Positions 25,115 to 34,553 of a DNA stretch of 64,000 nt are shown here, in pieces. This stretch comes from Salinimicrobium sediminis. GTDB taxonomy: Bacteria; Bacteroidota; Bacteroidia; Flavobacteriales; Flavobacteriaceae. The translations under genes were made by a program, and so were the position numbers. The stretch lies in contig NZ_OCMF01000001.1 of NCBI RefSeq assembly GCF_900215295.1, positions 1,302,001 to 1,366,000 of the forward strand. The letters are read 5' to 3'. Within the stretch, counting starts at the first letter, position 1. Each line of letters begins with the position of its first letter. A model generated the notes under the pieces. That model ran no database searches. It was not told the DNA's origin and was given only the letters and a program-made list of their open reading frames with translations.

Positions 25115-25840
25115 TTAATCGAAATTGTCTTCTTTCCAATTTTCAGGATTGTTTTTGATGTATTTGGAAATATTCTGAAATGCTCTGTCATTCCGGATAA
25201 TTATATCATGGAAGCGGGTTTGCCATTCAAATTCAAATCCCAGCCGGTGAGCATGTTTGGTAGTGGCAGATTTGTATGATCTGATGATTGTGGAAATTGA
25301 ATTGGATTTAGGGGAAATTTTAGCCATTTGATGATTTTTTGGGGGATCTTTTGAAATCTCATTCTGTGGAGCCGTTGCATGCAACGGCTGTACATCCCCA
25401 TCATTCCCATCCCTATAATTCCCATCCTCATCATTCCCATCCCCATCATTCTTAATCCCCATATCCCCATCATTCTCATCCCCATCATTCCCATTCCCAT
25501 CATTCCCATCATTCCTATTTCCATCCTTTCCATTCTCATTCCCATCATTTGCAATTAGATTTCCGGGATTATTTAATATTAGGATGCCGTGGATATGATT
25601 TGGCATCACCACAAAATTTCCTAATCGCACATGAGAGGCGTGGTGAGGAATTTCATGCCAAAGGATATCAGCAATCACCCCTACAGGGGTAAATTCCATT
25701 TTTCCTTTTTTGATTTTTCCGAAATAATGTTTTCTGTGTGCAGTGCAGATGGTGATAAAATAGGCTGCATTCCAACGATAGTCCCAGCCTTCAAGTCGGG
25801 ATGATTTTATGCGGTATTTATTTTGAAAACGATCAGCCAA
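25115..25840 (-). CDS. REP-associated tyrosine transposase (RAYT, Y1_Tnp family)
   Basis: 241 residues. The TnpA-REP signature is clear: RLEGWDYRWNAAYFITICTAHR at the start, the HUH metal motif HIHGILIL (VVMPNHIHGI) and the C-terminal block FEWQTRFHDIIIRNDRAF with KYIKNNPENW. Between about residues 102 and 155 an Asn-Gly-Asp repeat tract and a palindrome-encoded PLHATAPQ stretch are inserted. The tract is unusual for the family but does not break the frame. The catalytic tyrosine is probably in the IIRSYKS helix. The enzyme recognises and mobilises REP hairpins as single strands. A matching palindrome lies on both sides. Confidence 0.88.
   Translation of the reverse strand: MADRFQNKYRIKSSRLEGWDYRWNAAYFITICTAHRKHYFGKIKKGKMEFTPVGVIADILWHEIPHHASHVRLGNFVVMPNHIHGILILNNPGNLIANDGNENGKDGNRNDGNDGNGNDGDENDGDMGIKNDGDGNDEDGNYRDGNDGDVQPLHATAPQNEISKDPPKNHQMAKISPKSNSISTIIRSYKSATTKHAHRLGFEFEWQTRFHDIIIRNDRAFQNISKYIKNNPENWKEDNFD
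25370..25389. repeat. Perfect 20-nt palindrome inside the RAYT gene
   Basis: AGCCGTTGCATGCAACGGCT is its own reverse complement. It encodes residues PLHAT in the RAYT frame, directly next to the Asn-Gly-Asp tract. Confidence 0.9.
25391..25552. repeat. In-frame low-complexity CCCATC/ATT tract
   Basis: About 160 nt built mostly from CCCATC, CCCAT and ATTCCCATC units on the plus strand, coding an NDGN/GND/GDE tract on the minus strand. Slippage-prone; it stays in frame. Confidence 0.85.
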
Positions 25841-25942
25841 TATGAATCTGTTTTTTCTGCGTAAGGGAATTTATTCTCTCTAATCAATTTGATAATCAAC
25901 AAATTAAATATATGGATTTTAAAAAGTGATGTTCAAATAAAG

Positions 25943-25965
25943 AAGCCCTTCCGAAGAAAAGGCTT
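25943..25965 (-). terminator. Terminator of the 25989 membrane gene
   Basis: On the minus strand AAGCC-TTTTC, loop TTCG, GAAGGGCTT, followed by a T-rich stretch. It directly adjoins a palindrome copy. Confidence 0.65.
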
Positions 25966-25982
25966 TAAAATGGCATTTTTGA
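25964..25982. repeat. Palindrome copy upstream of the RAYT gene
   Basis: TTTAAAATG-G-CATTTTTGA. Two mismatches in the left arm, right arm perfect. It is 124 nt upstream of the RAYT start and 6 nt beyond the stop of the leftward neighbour. Confidence 0.7.
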
Positions 25983-25988
25983 AAGGTA

Positions 25989-26618
25989 TTATGGTTGTAA
26001 AGCGAGGTTGAGTAGGCTGTCAATATAGGTTTGCTGAGAACGTGCAAATTCGGTTTCCCGCCGACTTTTATACATGTAATTGTAGGGTATTGAATCTCCT
26101 TTATAAAAGTATTTACCACTAACATAACCGGTACCTACCCAGCTATCTGGAGGGAAGATACCAATATCATCTCTTTTACGCAATGATGAATCCAGGTGTA
26201 CGATGTTGTCGTTTATGAGCAACTCTTTGCTAAAGAGACCTTTTTTTGTGAAGCGGTCCATGGAATTCTCCCGCGCATCATAGAGCACAAAAATGTAATC
26301 CTCATCGGTATTTATGTGGATATCGGTTCTACTATTCATATAATTAATTTGGAAATAACCCCCCGCGAGCAATACCAGTTCTACTATAAAAACAATGTAA
26401 TATGAAACCTTTTCTTTTATGAGGAACCGATCTAAACCGTACAGGATCACGATAAGCAGGGTGATAGGAACAACTACAATGGGATAAATAATTGCAGGAC
26501 TCTCTACAGTTACGCCGAGATAGATCGCATAAAGGGCAATAATAATGCTAAAAGGTGTTACCACCGTTAGCGGGGTAACAGGATAAAACCAGGATTTAAG
26601 TTTTTTTAAAGTAGCCAT
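25989..26618 (-). CDS. Hypothetical membrane protein
   Basis: 209 residues. Three N-terminal hydrophobic segments (about residues 18-38, 42-60 and 72-92) are followed by a soluble C-terminal region containing DEDYIFVLYDARENSMDRF. No known domain is recognised. The neighbours do not help. Confidence 0.65.
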   Translation of the reverse strand: MATLKKLKSWFYPVTPLTVVTPFSIIIALYAIYLGVTVESPAIIYPIVVVPITLLIVILYGLDRFLIKEKVSYYIVFIVELVLLAGGYFQINYMNSRTDIHINTDEDYIFVLYDARENSMDRFTKKGLFSKELLINDNIVHLDSSLRKRDDIGIFPPDSWVGTGYVSGKYFYKGDSIPYNYMYKSRRETEFARSQQTYIDSLLNLALQP

Positions 26619-26863
26619 AGCCTACTTTAACTGTAGTTATTACTTAAAGTTACAAAATAAGGCTCGAATTATGTATTTCTTCTGCCGATATATGCCGACA
26701 TATTATTCATGATCAGCCGCTTTTGTTAAGTGAGTAAACACCAATGCGATTTTCCTTTAAGATATTTCGCCTATGGCAGATCGCAATATTTCATGGGTCC
26801 ATGAAGTTGTTGGAGATTTTCATCCTGTGAGGGATTTAGTTTTTGATTCAGGCAGTGGGAAGT
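26619..26863. other. Spacer without a gene
   Basis: No ORF, RNA or clear repeat is supported. It is divergent-promoter-like in position for the 25989 gene only. Confidence 0.4.
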
Positions 26864-26894
26864 AAAAAAAAAGCCCCTCCAAAAGGAGAGGCTT
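26864..26894 (-). terminator. Rho-independent terminator of the M13 peptidase gene
   Basis: Minus strand: AAGCCTCTCC, loop TTTT, GGAGGGGCTT, then a run of T. 25 nt beyond the stop codon; a decayed palindrome (AAAATGTCATTT) sits between. Confidence 0.85.
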
Positions 26895-26918
26895 TTAAAA
26901 TGTCATTTAAGAAAAGGA

Positions 26919-28985
26919 TTACCAGATCTTCACGCGGTTCTCCGGCTTAACATACATCTTGTCTCCTTCCTGAATATTGAAAGCTTCATAGAAAGCATCA
27001 ATGTTCTGAAGTGGCACATAAGCCCTGTACTCTCCAGGAGAGTGAGGATCGGTCTTGATCCTGTTTCTAAGAGCTTCTTCTCTCATTTTGGTTCTCCAAA
27101 CGGTAGCCCAGCTCATAAAGAAGCGCTGCGCCGGAGTGAAGCCGTCGATCTTCCCGGGGTTACCGTGTTCTTTCAGGTGGATTTGAAGTCCGTCGTAAGC
27201 GGCATTCACACCTCCAAGGTCCCCGATGTTCTCACCAAGGGTGAATTTTCCGTTGATATAAACAGAATCCAATACTTCAATCGCGCTATACTGGTCGGCT
27301 AAACTTCCGCCAAGGGTTTCAAACTGCTCCAGGTCTTTCTCCGTCCACCAGTTGTTAAGATTTCCATCAGCGTCAAATCTTGATCCACTATCATCAAATC
27401 CGTGAGAGATCTCATGACCAATTACAGCACCAATTCCGCCGTAATTAACAGCAGCGTCGGCCTTATAGTCATAGAACGGAGGCTGCAAAATAGCTGCCGG
27501 GAACACGATTTCATTATAGCTTGGGTTGTAGTAAGCATTCACGATCTGCGGTGCCATGAACCACTCGCTCTTATCCACCGGTTTACCGAGTTCTGCGATG
27601 TCTTCTTTTACATTCCATTTTGCAGCGTTAAGCATGTTCTGGAAGTAAGATCCTCCCTCTGCAGGTTCTTTGATATCCACTTCGCTGTAGTCTTTCCACT
27701 CGTCCGGATATCCAACTTTGATCTGCGTTGTATTTAACTTCTGCTTTGCCTTTACTTTGGTGCTGTCGCTCATCCAGGTAAGGTTGTCGATTCGGTTTTC
27801 GAAAGCTTTCACCACATTTTGGATCATTTCTTCAGCTTTCTGCTTTGCTTCAGCCGGGAAGTGTTCCTCCACGTAAAGTTTTCCCAGAGCTTCACCAATA
27901 GTACCATTGATGGTCGCAAGAGCGCGTTCATTCCGTGGTAAAGGCTCCTGTGCACCACGAAGGGTTTTCTCATAGAATTCCCAGTTCGCCTGCTCGATAT
28001 CTGTAGTCAACATGCCGGCAGCATCGTTGAAAAGCGTCCATCGCAGATATTGCTTCCAGTCCTCTACATTCTGGGAGGCAAGTGTTTTTTGCAACGCCTG
28101 CATGTACTTAGGTTGTCTCACGATCACAGTATCTACGCCCTGAGCTCCAATAGCCTCAAAATACCTGTTCCAGTTCACGGCAGGTACTGTTTTTTGAAGC
28201 TCGGCAGCTGTCATAGGGTTATAGGTCTTACGGGCATCACGTCTTTCTACCTTGTCAAGTCTTGGTTGGGCAAGGGCAGTTTCGAATTTCAAGATGGTCT
28301 CTGCATTTTTAGCAGCTTGTTCTTCTGAATCTCCCAGGAATTGCAGCATCCTGGTAACATGAGCAACATATTTTTCCCTTTTGTCTTTAGAATCGGCATC
28401 TTCAGCAACATAATAATCCCTGTCCGGAAGCCCTAAAGAGCCGGGAGAAAGGTATGCAGCATTCATATTGGAATTTTTAGCATCGGCACCTACCCCAAAG
28501 CTGAAGAATCCGCCGCCGCCATACATTTGCATTTCCTGAAGATAATTTTGCAGGTCATCTTTGGTTTTTATCGCGGCGATCTTGTCCAGATAAGGCTGAA
28601 TTGGCTGAATTCCCTGCTCGTTACGTGCAACGGTGTCCATGATGGTCTTGTACAGGTAAACGGCTTTAGCCTGATCACTGTTCCCGTCAAGGCTGTCGCT
28701 GTTTGCTGCTGCTTCCAGAAGTGCAAGCGCATCGGCATCGGTTTTTTCGCGCAATTCATTAAAGCTACCCCAAACAGTTTTGTCTGCAGGAATTTCGTTG
28801 GTGTCTAGCCAGCGGCCGTTCACATACCTAAAAAAATTCTCCTGCGGAGTAACTGTGGTGTCCATGTAAGCCAGGTTGATCCCTCGTGGTTCTTCAACCT
28901 GTGTTACTTCCTTATCATCTTTACAACTTGTGGCAACCGCGGTTGCCATGAAAGAAAAAAGGAAACCTTTTGTTATTCTATTCAT
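26919..28985 (-). CDS. pepO: M13 family (neprilysin/PepO-like) metallopeptidase, lipoprotein
   Basis: 688 residues. A lipobox-type start (FMATAVATSCKD, Cys21) marks a periplasm-facing lipoprotein. The zinc site is VIGHEISHGFD (H524, E525, H528) and GENIGDLGG (E585, with D589 in the ExxxD motif). NAYYNPSYNEIVFPAAIL is the usual substrate-binding context. It should cleave oligopeptides. The strong terminator immediately downstream shows that it is monocistronic. Confidence 0.93.
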   Translation of the reverse strand: MNRITKGFLFSFMATAVATSCKDDKEVTQVEEPRGINLAYMDTTVTPQENFFRYVNGRWLDTNEIPADKTVWGSFNELREKTDADALALLEAAANSDSLDGNSDQAKAVYLYKTIMDTVARNEQGIQPIQPYLDKIAAIKTKDDLQNYLQEMQMYGGGGFFSFGVGADAKNSNMNAAYLSPGSLGLPDRDYYVAEDADSKDKREKYVAHVTRMLQFLGDSEEQAAKNAETILKFETALAQPRLDKVERRDARKTYNPMTAAELQKTVPAVNWNRYFEAIGAQGVDTVIVRQPKYMQALQKTLASQNVEDWKQYLRWTLFNDAAGMLTTDIEQANWEFYEKTLRGAQEPLPRNERALATINGTIGEALGKLYVEEHFPAEAKQKAEEMIQNVVKAFENRIDNLTWMSDSTKVKAKQKLNTTQIKVGYPDEWKDYSEVDIKEPAEGGSYFQNMLNAAKWNVKEDIAELGKPVDKSEWFMAPQIVNAYYNPSYNEIVFPAAILQPPFYDYKADAAVNYGGIGAVIGHEISHGFDDSGSRFDADGNLNNWWTEKDLEQFETLGGSLADQYSAIEVLDSVYINGKFTLGENIGDLGGVNAAYDGLQIHLKEHGNPGKIDGFTPAQRFFMSWATVWRTKMREEALRNRIKTDPHSPGEYRAYVPLQNIDAFYEAFNIQEGDKMYVKPENRVKIW

Positions 28986-29054
28986 AAATTAAATGGATTT
29001 ATTAAAGTGGTGAAAAATAGTAAAATTGAATGAATTTTAAGCTGTTACAGCTGT

Positions 29055-29558
29055 TTATTGAGCCTTTAATTCAGAAATAAATTTCTTGTCAAATTCGGCT
29101 TTTAAGGAGGTCACGGCATCAACATTTTCATTGGGTATGGCGATGGAGAGGACGTAATGTTTGATCTTCCATTCTCCGTTTTCTTTCACCACCACGCCAC
29201 TGCCGCGACATATGCCCATTTGGGTATCCAGCAGCTCATCAAACCAGGCCAGTTCTTCATCTTCGGCAAGAAAAATATTGCGCTCCAGGGTAGAAAAGCT
29301 CCAGGCTTTCCCCTTGTCAAAATAGGGTTTTGACCATTCCATAAATTCAGGTTTGGTCCAGTTCTCGGTGGCATCGGTGCCAATAAAGACAGATTCGGGC
29401 GCCATTAAGCCGAAATAATCTTCGTAATCTGCCCGGGCCGCTGCCTGGTGCCAGTTTTCGAGCAGGTCGGTTATTTTTTCTTTTGGCGTCGTTTGGGCAA
29501 AAGATTGGCCAGCTACTGTAACAAAAGAGACAAAGCAAAACAGGAGTAATTTTTTCAT
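29055..29558 (-). CDS. Secreted SnoaL/NTF2-like protein
   Basis: 167 residues. A signal peptide (LLLFCFVSFVTVAGQSFA) precedes an NTF2-like fold with LLENWHQAAARADYEDYFGLM and FLAEDEELAWFDELL, as in SnoaL_3/DUF4440-like proteins. It is a small binding or enzyme fold with no clear catalytic residue. The adjacent M13 gene is probably not cotranscribed, as there is a 69-nt gap. Confidence 0.8.
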   Translation of the reverse strand: MKKLLLFCFVSFVTVAGQSFAQTTPKEKITDLLENWHQAAARADYEDYFGLMAPESVFIGTDATENWTKPEFMEWSKPYFDKGKAWSFSTLERNIFLAEDEELAWFDELLDTQMGICRGSGVVVKENGEWKIKHYVLSIAIPNENVDAVTSLKAEFDKKFISELKAQ

Positions 29559-29634
29559 GATCGCAGATTTTTCATCTTAAAAATTATGGGCCGTAATTTA
29601 TTCTATAAAAGAGAGGATTTTACTTACAAAATAA

Positions 29635-29642
29635 TATATTTG
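29635..29642 (+). promoter_or_regulatory. Candidate -7 box TATATTTG
   Basis: Matches TAnnTTTG, 39 nt upstream of the next ATG; no clear -33. Confidence 0.35.
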
Positions 29643-29680
29643 GAGAATTTTAACATTCTAGTGTCTTAATTTATCTTCAG

Positions 29681-30931
29681 ATGAAAAATAACATCCTTTT
29701 CTTTCTCTTATGTTCCTTCAGTTTTTTTACTGTCCATTCTCAGATTAAATACGAAGCCGGTTATATTATCGATAACACCGGAGACCGTACTGAGGTTTTA
29801 ATTCTTAACAAAGACTGGAGGGATAATCCTTCAGAAATCAATTACAAAAAAGGGGAGTCTGGTGAGGTTCTGACTGTGGGAGTCGAAGAGGTGAAAGAAT
29901 TTGGAATAGGAAATTCTTCACGATATAAAAGTTTTCTTGTCTCTATAGATCAATCCAAAGATCAAACCAATGCTCTGGGCACTTCGGCTGAACCCGATTT
30001 TCTAAAGAAAAGGGTTTTCCTGAAGCAACTGTTGGCCGGTAAAGCTGCTTTATATTCCTATAGAGAGGGAGTGCTTACCAGATTTTTCTACGCCACCGAC
30101 GAGCAAAACCCTGAGGCATTGGTCTTTAAAAGATATAAAAAGGACAACAGGATAGCTGAAAACAACAGCTTTAGGCAGCAATTGTACACCAATTTGAACT
30201 GTAGATCTCTTTCTGCTGACGCTTTTAGAAAAATTGATTATTCTGAAGATGACCTGGTGGAATTTTTTGCGGATTACAATTCGTGTGAAAACAGTGATTT
30301 CAACATTATAGAAGATGAAACCCCGGGTGGAAAATTCAACTTTTATTTAAAGGGTGGAATGCTTTTTTCATCAATAGCTGTAGAAAGAGGTTTGGAAGCT
30401 AAGGATGCTGATTTTTCTTTTGATCCGGGATTCGTTCTTGGAGTGGAGGCAGAATATGTGATGCCGTTCAATAGGAATAAGTGGTCTTTGCTTCTTGAGT
30501 CTACCTATCAATCTCACGCTAAGGAAGGACAACTGGTTAACAATACCAACTTTGAATTCAATGATGCATATCTCACCCTGGATATGACCTTTATCTCTGT
30601 TGCGGGAGGGGTGAGACATTATTTATTTTTAAATGAGAGCTCCAAATTTTTCTTAAATGCCGGGGTAGCATTTGATTTTCCTCTTAATACCGAATTATCA
30701 TTAGACAGAGGAGAAAAATATCAAATGAAGGCAGAACTGGATGACTTTACAACTCAGGCCTATTTTCTGGGAGGAGTAGGTTTTAATTATGCTAACAGGT
30801 TTAGCGCAGAAGTAAGATATTACACATCCAAGAAAACTACGGGAGAAAGAACGGTTCCCGATAATTACATGTTGCAATGGGACGCGGGTATTACTTCCTT
30901 TGCTGTAATTCTTGCATATAGATTCTTGTAG
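29681..30931 (+). CDS. Outer-membrane beta-barrel protein with N-terminal domain
   Basis: 416 residues. A signal peptide (ILFFLLCSFSFFTVHS) is followed by an N-terminal region with IKYEAGYIIDNTGDRTEVLI, LLAGKAALYSYREGVLTRFF and YTNLNCRSLS, then a C-terminal beta-barrel (about residues 210-416) with an aromatic end (FAVILAYRFL). This family is recurrent in Bacteroidota and has sometimes been mislabelled as tRNA modification GTPase; no GTPase motif is present. Function unknown. Confidence 0.75.
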   Translation: MKNNILFFLLCSFSFFTVHSQIKYEAGYIIDNTGDRTEVLILNKDWRDNPSEINYKKGESGEVLTVGVEEVKEFGIGNSSRYKSFLVSIDQSKDQTNALGTSAEPDFLKKRVFLKQLLAGKAALYSYREGVLTRFFYATDEQNPEALVFKRYKKDNRIAENNSFRQQLYTNLNCRSLSADAFRKIDYSEDDLVEFFADYNSCENSDFNIIEDETPGGKFNFYLKGGMLFSSIAVERGLEAKDADFSFDPGFVLGVEAEYVMPFNRNKWSLLLESTYQSHAKEGQLVNNTNFEFNDAYLTLDMTFISVAGGVRHYLFLNESSKFFLNAGVAFDFPLNTELSLDRGEKYQMKAELDDFTTQAYFLGGVGFNYANRFSAEVRYYTSKKTTGERTVPDNYMLQWDAGITSFAVILAYRFL

Positions 30932-31053
30932 CCTGAGAAGCGCCCGTGGATTTTTTCCCAGGTGAAAAGTGGAGAGCCTAATGAAGTTTTTCATTTTTGG
31001 CAGTGCAACCTGTCAAATTAAAATTTATCTTAGGTACACCTAATCACCAACTT

Positions 31054-31284
31054 ATGAAAATTATTTTGCAAATCACGGGAGCTGTTCTTCTGTTGTATAG
31101 CACTGCGGGAATAGCCCTTCACGCTCTTGCTAAAGTTGAAGGTTTTGGCCATCACTGCGAAATGCTCCTGCTTTCTCCGGAGGACAACCACCTTGCAGTC
31201 TATACGCTAACCGCCAGCCTTAGTGCTACCCTGTTCTTTATTTCTAAAAAGAAACGCGGGAAAGAGATGAAGAAGATCGTTTAA
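31054..31284 (+). CDS. Small hypothetical membrane protein
   Basis: 76 residues from the ATG at 31054; the longer start at 30997 adds an unlikely hydrophilic leader. Two hydrophobic segments (about residues 3-24 and 48-65) and a basic tail KKKRGKEMKK. It ends 4 nt inside the convergent neighbour's 3' end. No family recognised. Confidence 0.55.
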   Translation: MKIILQITGAVLLLYSTAGIALHALAKVEGFGHHCEMLLLSPEDNHLAVYTLTASLSATLFFISKKKRGKEMKKIV

Positions 31285-32795
31285 AGATCTTCAGCATCGG
31301 CATCCAGGGCGACAAAATTCCTGATCGCCGTGTTGGGTTCTATGATATTGTAGCCACTCCAGAATTCAGGATTATAGACTTTAAAGGTCTGATAGTCGAA
31401 ATCATCTGTGAGTGCAATATTGTCAAGGCTGCCTGCAGGCATAGCTTCATTTTCATAAACTACCAGCTGCAGCTTGTTCACCTGGCTCACATTCAGCTTT
31501 AGCTCCAGATCCAGTTCATTCTGCTTGCGGCGACCTTTAACATGCTTGTTCTTTTCAATAATGGTGAGAGGCCGGTGAACTCCTACAGATTCTCCGGTTT
31601 CGCGCTCCATATAGCTAAGATTATATTTTCCTGCTTCATCTTTGGTAAAGATCATTTTTCCGCGGTAGACATCATCGGCCGTACTAATTCCGAAGAGGCG
31701 GAACTTCTTAAGCGGCTTGACATTTTCGTATTCCAGCCTGTGAACCCCGTAATCTTCTGTATTCACATATAACCTTCCTTTAAAATCTGCTCCCCGTTTT
31801 GGCTCAAAATCGATCACATAGGCAGTAGCATTATCTATCCAGGCAAAACCGTTCATTTTAAACCTGTACTTGTTAGACTTGTCAAAAAGGTTAAAAGTGA
31901 TGTCTTCTTTCCAGAACATTCCGTTCATCAACCTTTGCACTTTTGCAAGAGAACCTGTTTTCAGATATTTTCTGCTTTGAAGCCGGTCTTTCTCTTTTTC
32001 CTCCGGCGTTTTCTCCTTTTTCTTCCCGGACACCACAAAATCTTCCTTTAATTCATCCTCATCCACTTTTATTCCTATTATTCCGGACCGGATCTTAAGA
32101 TATGACCGCTCTTTGAGGGTATTCATAAAAAGGGAATTTAAACGTTCGGTAAGCTCCTCTAAAGATTCGGTGCTCTTAGGATTGTGAAGGTTAGCCGCTT
32201 TAATAATATTCACTTTTTGACTGTCATAATTCCCGTAAACATCTGCAAGAACTTCTTTGTAAGAATCTGATACTTTAGGAACCTGGCTTGAAATCTCATT
32301 CATCAGGTTCTGGTCAATTCCTGCAATGGTACTTTTGTCAACTTCGAGATCAAAACGCCGCACATAGCTGAAATCTGATTCCCTCAGGAAAATCCTTTTT
32401 TTGGTGTTGCTGAAGTTGTAGTTATTGCTTACTTCTTCCTTTACTTTTTCAATGATCTCTTTTGCGGAAAGATTTTTATTGGAAACGAACACCTCCCGAA
32501 GTTCTACCGTTGAAGGTTTTAAATAGATGATCTCTGTGGATATGTCCCGCGGATCGATGTCCAGTATTTCATAGCCAAGGGAAGAGATCCTGATAACCTC
32601 CGGAAGCTCCTGACCTTTTGCATTATAACTAAAATAACCTTCTTCATTGGTCACCAGCCCCCGGTTTTCTGAAAGGATGATGTTGGCGTAGGGAACCGGC
32701 TTCTTAGTGTTTGTATCCAGCACCCGTGCCTTGATCTCCTGCGCCTGTAGCAGCTGAACCTGTAGCATCAGAAAAAAGAAAAAGAAAAATTTCAT
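31281..32795 (-). CDS. CarboxypepD_reg-like envelope protein
   Basis: 504 residues with a signal peptide ([18 protein letters not shown]). An N-terminal carboxypeptidase-regulatory-like beta-sandwich contains [31 protein letters not shown] and [10 protein letters not shown]. Then come an [11 protein letters not shown] linker and a long C-terminal part with many beta strands ([17 protein letters not shown]). Typical of surface or TonB-partner proteins of Bacteroidota. Function not assigned. Confidence 0.8.
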   Translation of the reverse strand: MKFFFFFFLMLQVQLLQAQEIKARVLDTNTKKPVPYANIILSENRGLVTNEEGYFSYNAKGQELPEVIRISSLGYEILDIDPRDISTEIIYLKPSTVELREVFVSNKNLSAKEIIEKVKEEVSNNYNFSNTKKRIFLRESDFSYVRRFDLEVDKSTIAGIDQNLMNEISSQVPKVSDSYKEVLADVYGNYDSQKVNIIKAANLHNPKSTESLEELTERLNSLFMNTLKERSYLKIRSGIIGIKVDEDELKEDFVVSGKKKEKTPEEKEKDRLQSRKYLKTGSLAKVQRLMNGMFWKEDITFNLFDKSNKYRFKMNGFAWIDNATAYVIDFEPKRGADFKGRLYVNTEDYGVHRLEYENVKPLKKFRLFGISTADDVYRGKMIFTKDEAGKYNLSYMERETGESVGVHRPLTIIEKNKHVKGRRKQNELDLELKLNVSQVNKLQLVVYENEAMPAGSLDNIALTDDFDYQTFKVYNPEFWSGYNIIEPNTAIRNFVALDADAEDL

Positions 32796-32934
32796 GTCAA
32801 TTGTTTTGTTCTTAGACGTTCCTGCAGAAGTATTGTTACAACAGTCTCACAACTTTCTAAGGATTAACAAAAAACTAACTAAAAAGAATTGGCAGCAGCA
32901 TCATGGGTGCCTAACTTTAATAAAAAAGCTTTTT

Positions 32935-34428
32935 ATGAGACAGTCCATCTGGAAAGCGGCAGCCCAAAAGATCAGTTTTCCAAGCTTAAACGAAAATATA
33001 AGTACAGAAATTGCCATTGTGGGAGGTGGTATTACAGGGGTAACTGCAGCCTACCTTTTGGCCAGGTCCGGAAGGAAAGTGGTGCTCCTGGAAGCCGGGA
33101 CCATAAGTGGCGGAACTTCAGGTGATTCCACGGGGAATCTGTATGCTATGGTCGATAAACGCCTGCACCACATTCAGAGTAAATGGAGTAAGGAGACGGC
33201 AGCAAATGTAGCCCGCTCGCGGGGGGAGGCTGTCAACCTTGTGGAGGAGCTGGTCAAAAGACACCAGATAGACTGTAGTTTTAAAAGAGTACCCTGGTAC
33301 CTCTTCAGCGAAACAGAGAAAAAAGACAGGACGATTGAAAAAGAGATTGAAGCTGCTGCGCATTACGGGTTGCCGGTAGAGGAACTGCATGAATTGCCGC
33401 TTCCCATCAAAGTAAGTACTGCCATTAAAGCAGATGGGCAGGCCCAGTTCAATCCTGCTGCTTATGTAAAAGGTCTTGCTGAAAAGATCGATAGTACCAA
33501 CTGCAGGATCTTCGAAAATTCTGAAGTCTACCATATCGAAAAAGAAGAAGAATTGGTTTTGTCTACTGCCAAAGGAACGGTGACCGCCCAAAAAGTCATT
33601 TTAGCCACCCATACACCCAAAGGGATCTATGGTTTACAAACCGCGCTGTACCCTTACAGGGAATACGCTATTGCTGCCAGGTTAAATTCCGGAGATTTTC
33701 CCGACGGGATCTACTGGGACACAGAAGCAGACTTTCATACTTCCATGCGTACCTACCGGAAAGGAAATGACAATTATGTACTGGTGCTGGGAGGCCACCA
33801 CAAAGTGGGGCAGGAGGACGACTATAATCGGTTCTATAGAAAACTTGAGCAGAACGCAAGAAGATACTTTGATGTCGCCGATATAGAATATGAATGGAGC
33901 GCTCAGCATTATAAACCTGCTGACGGGTTACCTTATATAGGCGAAAGTTCTGACGATAATATTTACATCGCTACCGGTTTTTCCACAGACGGACTTACCT
34001 ACGGGGTACTTTCGGCCATGATCCTGGATGACCAGCTTAACGGAAGGAAAAATCCCTGGAGCGATCTCTATAAAGCTTCAAGATTTACTCCGGTGAAATC
34101 TGCAAGGAATTTCATCAAGGAAAACATTAATGTGGCCAAACAATATCTTAAAAACCTTCCCGGGAAAGCCGAAGCTGAATCTTTTGACGAGATAGCAGCT
34201 GGACAGGGAAAAGTAGTGGAAGTTGATGATGAAAAATGGGCGGTTTTTAAAGATGAAAACGGGCAGGTACATTGCCGGTCGGCTGTTTGTACCCACATGG
34301 ATTGTATCGTAGACTGGAATGACGCCGAGAAAAGCTGGGATTGCCCGTGTCACGGCAGCCGATTCAAGGCTACAGGAGAGGTTATAGAAGGTCCTGCTTT
34401 TTCACCGCTGGATAAACGTAATACTTAG
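32935..34428 (+). CDS. FAD-dependent oxidoreductase fused to a Rieske [2Fe-2S] domain
   Basis: 497 residues from the ATG at 32935 (a start at 32794 precedes an unrelated stretch). The DAO-type FAD-binding fingerprint is [21 protein letters not shown]. The C-terminal 80 residues hold a Rieske cluster site: CTHMDC (Cys, His) and CPCHGSRF (Cys, His). The active substrate is not evident. This fusion occurs in several bacterial phyla. Start choice is supported by the N-terminal [18 protein letters not shown]. Confidence 0.88.
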   Translation: MRQSIWKAAAQKISFPSLNENISTEIAIVGGGITGVTAAYLLARSGRKVVLLEAGTISGGTSGDSTGNLYAMVDKRLHHIQSKWSKETAANVARSRGEAVNLVEELVKRHQIDCSFKRVPWYLFSETEKKDRTIEKEIEAAAHYGLPVEELHELPLPIKVSTAIKADGQAQFNPAAYVKGLAEKIDSTNCRIFENSEVYHIEKEEELVLSTAKGTVTAQKVILATHTPKGIYGLQTALYPYREYAIAARLNSGDFPDGIYWDTEADFHTSMRTYRKGNDNYVLVLGGHHKVGQEDDYNRFYRKLEQNARRYFDVADIEYEWSAQHYKPADGLPYIGESSDDNIYIATGFSTDGLTYGVLSAMILDDQLNGRKNPWSDLYKASRFTPVKSARNFIKENINVAKQYLKNLPGKAEAESFDEIAAGQGKVVEVDDEKWAVFKDENGQVHCRSAVCTHMDCIVDWNDAEKSWDCPCHGSRFKATGEVIEGPAFSPLDKRNT

Positions 34429-34553
34429 AAAATTAAGCTTACATAAGTACGTCCCCCTGTTTTTACAAACAAGGAGATAGAGAGAAAGGCAAAGTTTTTT
34501 TATAAGTTCAGTAACTCCTGTACACTTGAAAATCCTTCCGGCACTATATACAG

